DNA of 64,000 nt from Deltaproteobacteria bacterium (GTDB lineage: Bacteria; Lernaellota; Lernaellaia; JACKCT01), in contig JACKCT010000006.1 of assembly GCA_020633895.1 (NCBI GenBank), positions 62,001 to 126,000 on the forward strand. The letters run 5' to 3'. Shown piece by piece: positions 60,151 to 64,000 of this stretch (its first letter is position 1; every line of letters begins with the position of its first letter). The position numbers and the translations under genes are program-made. The notes beneath the pieces were generated by a model. That model worked only from the letters and a program-made list of their open reading frames with translations. It did not search any database and was not told where the DNA came from.

Positions 60151-61473
60151 TCAGGAGCGGAGTTGTCGGTCAAAAAACTCCGCGGCGGATTCTTTGTCGA
60201 AATCGCCGTAGGGGACCAGGTGCGTCGGGACGAGGGCTTTGTCCATCGAATAGACGCAGTCATGATAGGCGTAGAACTTCGGCACGGTTTCGTTGAGCGG
60301 ATCGCCGTTCAGCGTGAATTCGCCGAAGGTGGTGTAGTTGTCGACGAGCACCGCGTCGAACAGATCCGGCGCCGCCCAGGACAGCAACATCGCCGGGGCG
60401 CTGCCGCCGGAGTGGGCGATCAGGCCGACGCGTTCGAAGTCCGCCCCGTCCATGGTGCGCAGATAGCGATAAAGCTGTAACGCCTCTTCCATCTGCACTT
60501 CCGCCAAGGACGATCCGCCGGCGATCAGCGCGGAGGACAGTTGGCCCTCCGTCTCGTCACCGCACATCACACGCAGGCTCAGCGCGCCGATCAGATAACC
60601 GTCCCGGGCGTAGCGGGCGCCGTTTTGTTCAAAGAGGAATTGCTCGTCGGTGTCCACGCCGTGTCCCGGAATCGCCAGCATCACCGGCCACGGCCCGGGA
60701 GCGGCGGGGATGAGCACGCGGGCGCGGAACTCGCCGAGGCGCGCGTTGGAAATGAGCAGCACGCGCTCCTTGATCCCGCCGTCCAGGGTCGTTTCCTCGA
60801 CAACGGCGACGTGCGTCGGTTCGGTGAGGGCTTCGTCGACGGAGAACGATAGCAGGTTCTCGATTCGGGAGGAAAATTCCAAGGCCGATTCGAAACCGGG
60901 CAGGACGAACGTGTCGTCCCGGACGTTATCCCGCCAATCGACGACGTCGAAACCCGGCTGCGTCGGATCGGTGAGTTGATCCATCGCCGCGTAGTAGTCC
61001 CCGTCGCACCCGCAGGTATATTCGCACGCCCAAACGCGCCCCGGCTGCTGTTCGACCATCAACGCGGGGTCGTCGAAAACCGGGACCGGGGTCGGCTCTT
61101 CCTCGCCGGTGTCGTCATCCGCCGCGTCGTCGTCGGATGTGTCGTCGTCGGATGTGTCGTCGTCGGATGTGTCATCGTCCGACGTGTCGTCATCCGTCGG
61201 TCCAATGTCGCCGGCATCGTCATCGTCCGACTCGCCTTCGGTGGCGTCGGGATTGTTGTCCTCGATAGCCGCGTCGTCATCGGAGGTTTCGGCCGGGGTG
61301 TTGGAATCTTCGTTTTCGTCGGACGAAGCCTCGGCGGCGATATCCGGCGCGTTGTCGTCGTATCCGCACGCGGTCTGGCCGAAAACGAGGGCCGCAAGCA
61401 TTCCCACCGCCAGGGCGTGCCCGAACCATCGGGCGGCGGCGGGGGAGTAGGCGTTACTTTTTGAGATTGGCAT
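60151..61473 (-). CDS. Poly-Asp alpha/beta-hydrolase lipoprotein A
   Basis: The 440-residue lipoprotein has lipobox GQTAC, an Asp-rich tether (about 50-125) and, at about 150, the Cys cluster WACEYTCGCDGDYYAA. The hydrolase domain contains MLAIPGHGVDTDEQFLFE and the elbow LIAHSGGSAPAML (Ser of HSGGS), with a late catalytic His plausible near the C-terminus. It is a close paralog of the upstream gene at 61454 and overlaps it by 20 bases. It is probably an outer-membrane or surface esterase; substrate unknown. Confidence 0.82.
   Translation of the reverse strand: MPISKSNAYSPAAARWFGHALAVGMLAALVFGQTACGYDDNAPDIAAEASSDENEDSNTPAETSDDDAAIEDNNPDATEGESDDDDAGDIGPTDDDTSDDDTSDDDTSDDDTSDDDAADDDTGEEEPTPVPVFDDPALMVEQQPGRVWACEYTCGCDGDYYAAMDQLTDPTQPGFDVVDWRDNVRDDTFVLPGFESALEFSSRIENLLSFSVDEALTEPTHVAVVEETTLDGGIKERVLLISNARLGEFRARVLIPAAPGPWPVMLAIPGHGVDTDEQFLFEQNGARYARDGYLIGALSLRVMCGDETEGQLSSALIAGGSSLAEVQMEEALQLYRYLRTMDGADFERVGLIAHSGGSAPAMLLSWAAPDLFDAVLVDNYTTFGEFTLNGDPLNETVPKFYAYHDCVYSMDKALVPTHLVPYGDFDKESAAEFFDRQLRS
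61126..61185 (-). repeat. 15-bp tandem repeat in the poly-Asp tether of lipoprotein A
   Basis: GTCGTCGTCGGATGT is repeated exactly at 61126-61140, 61141-61155 and 61156-61170, with a changed fourth unit at 61171-61185. It encodes DTSDD-type units and keeps frame. Confidence 0.9.
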
Positions 61474-62830
61474 CGAAGAAATTGAGGGCCGTGTCGTGGC
61501 TGAAGGTGCCGTATTCGACGCCCAGGCCCGGTTGGGGCATGCGGCCGTAATCGTAGATCCACTCGTAGTAGGGGTAGTACTTGGGCACGGTCTGGTTGAG
61601 AGGCAGTTCGGAGTAGGTGAATTCGCCGAAAGTGACCGGGTTGTCGATCACCACCGCGTCGAACAAGCCGTCGGCCACCCAGGAGAGTACACCCGCCGGG
61701 GCGCATCCGCCCGAGTGGCAGGTCAGGCCCATGCGGCGCGTATTCGCGCCTTCCAGGCTGCCCAGGTAGCGGTAGAGCAGCAGCGCTTCCTCGGCCTGCA
61801 CGTCGGTCAGGGTCGAGCCCGCCGCCAGCAGGGCGATGGAGGCCTCCTGCTCGTCCGGTTCGCCGCACATCACGCGCAGGTTGATCGCGCCGATCAGGTA
61901 GCCGTTTTCCGCGAAGCGCTGTCCGTCGCCGTTGTAGAGGAAGTCCTCGTCGGTAAAGGCGCCGTGGCCGGGCAGGGCGGTCAGAACGGGCCAGGGGCCG
62001 GGCGTGGCGGGGATGAGCACCCGGGCCTGGTACGACCCGATGCGCGCCGTGTCGATGATGAGCGTCTGCTCGATCACGCCCGAGGCCAGCACCTGCTCGC
62101 CGGTGATGGTCACGGAGAGCTGCTGCGTCAGGACCGTGTCGACGTCAAAGGCGGCCAGATCCTGCATCACGGCGATGAATTCGCTGGTCTTGGGCCGGCC
62201 GGAACGGATGACGACGCCGTCCTTGTTGTCGCGCCATTCGAAGATGTCCACGGCCTTTTCCGGGTCGCCGATAAACGGGGCGGCGGCCAGGTATTCGTCG
62301 CCGCACTCGCAGTTATTTTCGCACATGTACTGTCGGCCGCTGTCACGAATCACCGTCAGATTGGGATCGATAAAGGGGCCGCCCACGTCGTCGTCATCGT
62401 CGTCCGTGACGTCGTCGTCATCGTCATCATCATCCGCGCTGTCGTCATCGGTCGTGTCATCGTCGGCCGTGTCGTCATCGTCGGCCGTGTCGTCATCGTC
62501 GGTCGTGTCGTCGTCATCCGTGGCGGTGTCGTCGTCGGAGGTGTCGTCGTCCGCGACAACATCGTCGTCGTCGCCGGCGGCATCATCGTCCGAGGCATCA
62601 TCGTCCGAGGAAATGTTATCGTCGTCCGCGGCGAAGTCGTCGTCACCGGTGGCGTCGTCGTCATCGTCGGCCGAAGCCGGAGCCGGGGTGCCGTGAGACG
62701 AACCGCTGGTGGCTACTTCGGTGGCCTTGGCGTGGTCTTCCGGACCGCAGGCCGCAAGGGCCGTCGTCATGACCAGCGCGGTCAGGATCACGAACCAGGA
62801 CGCGGACGCAAGGGCGCGAAGACGCAACAT
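61454..62830 (-). CDS. Poly-Asp alpha/beta-hydrolase lipoprotein B
   Basis: The 458-residue paralog of lipoprotein A has lipobox ALAAC, a longer Asp tether (about 55-150, DDDTxDDD units), the Cys cluster YMCENNCECGDEYLAA (about 165), LTALPGHGAFTDEDFLYN and elbow LTCHSGGCAPAGVLS. Its C-terminal region FSHDTALNFFD... resembles paralog A's FDKESAAEFFD. Start ATG 62830. It is the first gene of a three-gene lipoprotein run. Confidence 0.82.
   Translation of the reverse strand: MLRLRALASASWFVILTALVMTTALAACGPEDHAKATEVATSGSSHGTPAPASADDDDDATGDDDFAADDDNISSDDDASDDDAAGDDDDVVADDDTSDDDTATDDDDTTDDDDTADDDDTADDDTTDDDSADDDDDDDDVTDDDDDDVGGPFIDPNLTVIRDSGRQYMCENNCECGDEYLAAAPFIGDPEKAVDIFEWRDNKDGVVIRSGRPKTSEFIAVMQDLAAFDVDTVLTQQLSVTITGEQVLASGVIEQTLIIDTARIGSYQARVLIPATPGPWPVLTALPGHGAFTDEDFLYNGDGQRFAENGYLIGAINLRVMCGEPDEQEASIALLAAGSTLTDVQAEEALLLYRYLGSLEGANTRRMGLTCHSGGCAPAGVLSWVADGLFDAVVIDNPVTFGEFTYSELPLNQTVPKYYPYYEWIYDYGRMPQPGLGVEYGTFSHDTALNFFDANLKK
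62469..62504 (-). repeat. 18-bp tandem repeat in the tether of lipoprotein B
   Basis: GTGTCGTCATCGTCGGCC (62469-62486) is followed by GTGTCGTCATCGTCGGTC (62487-62504). It keeps the reading frame and encodes alternating Asp-rich units. Confidence 0.8.
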
Positions 62831-63406
62831 GGCGCACTACCACCTATCAAAGTCTGGGTGACTTTTTCGAGACCGCCGGTGACGCCCCCCGACGTCGTGG
62901 CCGGCAGCGGGTTTCAGATCAGTTTGTCAGGAATTTCGATTGGGCCGCGGGTTGGCTCTGACGACCCGTTCTCAGGAGATGCCTTATAAATCCTACAGCG
63001 CGTCTCTCGCACTGGGCAATTTCTCTATGCGCCCAATCCGGATAAAAAGCAAGAAAAAAATTGCGCCCGAAAATATTTTTCCCGTTAATAATGTGGGCGC
63101 AAATGACTGTCGTTCAAACGGGATTCGGCAAGTTCCTTACAAAAAATGGACTTTGCGGGGCCCTTATTAGAGATATATTTGCAAAAACAATGACTTAGCT
63201 ATTCGGCGGATTCGCCCCGGAGACGGGGGAAAACGGTTGACAAGCAGGGATCAATCCCGTAATTTCGCCGATATAGAACTGATTAAGTCCTGATTGTTTC
63301 GATGGGAATTTCCAGGAAGAGGCAGGCGGGACAAGACGGTTCGCGGGCCATTTCTTCGCGTGACATCGAATTTTTAGGACGCGCGTTCCGCCAATAAGGA
63401 CGCCTC
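62831..63406. other. Intergenic region with AT-rich core and inverted repeats
   Basis: This 576-base gap separates divergent genes. From about 62980 to 63300 it is AT-rich. TTGCGCCC (63061-63068) and GGGCGCAA (63095-63102) form a perfect 8-bp inverted repeat with a 26-base loop. A frame at 62940-63170 is open but basic and featureless, so no gene is called. The promoter of the Rrf2-family gene lies at the right end. Confidence 0.55.
63237..63265 (+). promoter_or_regulatory. Promoter with overlapping palindrome, upstream of the Rrf2-family gene
   Basis: A perfect TTGACA (63237-63242), 17-base spacer and weak TAATTT (63260-63265) form the likely promoter. Inside the spacer GGGAT-CA-ATCCC (63247-63258) is a perfect palindrome that could be an operator. 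Binding by the downstream regulator is inference. Confidence 0.55.
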
Positions 63407-64000
63407 ATGCTGCGTATCAATAAATTGACCGACTACGGCATCGTGTTGCTGACCCGCCTGGTCAACGCCACGGACGACGAAACCTCGTCCGTTCGCGAAC
63501 TGGCCGATCAAACCCGCCTGACGCAGCCGATGACCAGCAAAATCCTCAAAATCCTGACCCGGGAAGGCATTTTGGAGTCTCAGCGAGGCGTGAAGGGCGG
63601 CTACCGGCTGGCCCGCGATTCCCGGGAGATTTCGATGGCCCAGGTCATCACCGCGTTGGAAGGGCCCATCGGCATCACCGAATGCACCTCCCACACCGAC
63701 GATGGCGAGGAAGAATGCCAGTTCATCACCCTGTGCCCGGTGCACGGCAACTGGCAGAAGATCAACCATGTCGTCCAGCAGGCGCTGGCGTCCATCTCGC
63801 TCTATGAAATGGTCTCGCCGGCCGCCGGACTTTTGGACGGCGCCCTGGACGCGGCCACCAAGCCCGCGCCCCCGACGCACGTGGCGGTGAACTTCCGTCC
63901 GGGCATCGGCGGCGGTCGAACCGACGAAGCTCAGGGCGCTTTTAGCGAGGACAACCGTCCGTCGGCCGAAACGGCGGCGGACAACGAAATCCACGAAGCC
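63407..64000 (+). CDS. Rrf2-family transcriptional regulator, SUF/IscR-like (3' end outside window)
   Basis: I read this frame by hand; it runs 198 codons off the window edge. AAGGA lies 6 bases before ATG 63407. The N-terminal winged helix begins MLRINKLTDYGIVLLTRLVN, with QPMTSKILKILTREGILESQRGVKGGYRLAR, typical Rrf2. A three-Cys cluster (CTSHTDDGEEECQFITLC, spacing C-x10-C-x5-C) matches the Fe-S ligands of IscR-type proteins. It resembles the regulators placed in front of SUF operons. The C-terminal tail of about 60 residues is low-complexity. Autoregulation is likely from the family, not shown. Confidence 0.85.
   Translation, partial: MLRINKLTDYGIVLLTRLVNATDDETSSVRELADQTRLTQPMTSKILKILTREGILESQRGVKGGYRLARDSREISMAQVITALEGPIGITECTSHTDDGEEECQFITLCPVHGNWQKINHVVQQALASISLYEMVSPAAGLLDGALDAATKPAPPTHVAVNFRPGIGGGRTDEAQGAFSEDNRPSAETAADNEIHEA

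Noticed and set aside
62940-63170. 76-residue forward frame upstream of the Rrf2-family gene
   Set aside because: No ribosome site or family pattern, and it crosses an inverted repeat in a likely regulatory region.
63374-63994. 206-residue reverse frame at the right edge
   Set aside because: It is antisense to the Rrf2-family gene, whose winged-helix and Cys-cluster motifs are clear.

Overview
The window is high-GC bacterial chromosome with densely packed genes, many outer-membrane-type lipoproteins (signal peptide plus lipobox), a Gram-negative cell-wall set (mltG, a PBP4-type dacB), and anaerobe-compatible 2-oxoacid:ferredoxin oxidoreductase. Lipoproteins whose lipid-anchored Cys is followed by long poly-Asp tethers are a habit I associate with deltaproteobacterial-grade lineages (Myxococcota-like or related uncultured phyla). 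The taxonomic placement is inference. I see no insertion sequence, prophage, plasmid gene or CRISPR array.

Layout. 1-10.6 kb: edge-truncated beta-barrel-like protein, argS, three small secreted proteins, a tRNA nucleotidyltransferase-family enzyme, a nuclease-like protein behind a strong promoter, a cytoplasmic BtuF-like protein, a nitroreductase, then mltG-ruvX. 10.6-16.7 kb: three paralogous poly-Asp lipoproteins with a propeller-like body, interrupted by three small reverse-strand genes (secreted protein, DUF1328 protein, small membrane protein). 16.7-21.3 kb: reverse-strand dacB, an AT-rich HEPN-like gene, a peptide-binding lipoprotein and a metallophosphoesterase with a CxxCH motif. 21.4-30.2 kb: zinc-ribbon protein, two ankyrin proteins, a tight five-gene unit (ABC ATPase, GT-C-type membrane protein, BtrH-like protein, moaD, moaE) and mutS2. 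30.5-34.5 kb: lipoprotein plus a DUF2961/GH172-like protein with a C-terminal Asp tract. 34.6-41.7 kb: ABC ATPase, tRNA-Met, leuC-leuD, a HerA-like ATPase and ilvD. 42-50.4 kb: membrane protein, tRNA-Leu, gamma-carbonic-anhydrase-like protein, FMN-binding lipoprotein, korB/korA and an alpha/beta hydrolase. 50.7-57.2 kb: phosphatase-like protein, a membrane protein, DUF4177-like protein, a phytol-kinase/phytyl-phosphate-kinase-like pair, glgA. 57.5-64 kb: a small membrane protein, three poly-Asp alpha/beta-hydrolase lipoproteins, and an edge-truncated Rrf2-family regulator.

Metabolic threads: branched-chain amino acid synthesis (leuCD, ilvD), ferredoxin-linked 2-oxoacid oxidation (korAB), glycogen synthesis (glgA), molybdopterin synthesis (moaDE), and isoprenoid-alcohol phosphorylation.

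The most distinctive features not explained by genes are two families of dispersed intergenic repeats. Family A (core like GAGCCGCGACCGTnAGGGAGCGG, mostly in inverted pairs) occurs in at least nine intergenic regions; two copies carry a matching intrinsic terminator. Family B is a nested palindrome with GGGTGCCACACT outer arms and AAGGGTGTGC inner arms (three full copies and one half). The other items most worth a second look are the AT-rich HEPN-like gene seamlessly inserted behind dacB, and the poly-Asp secretome.
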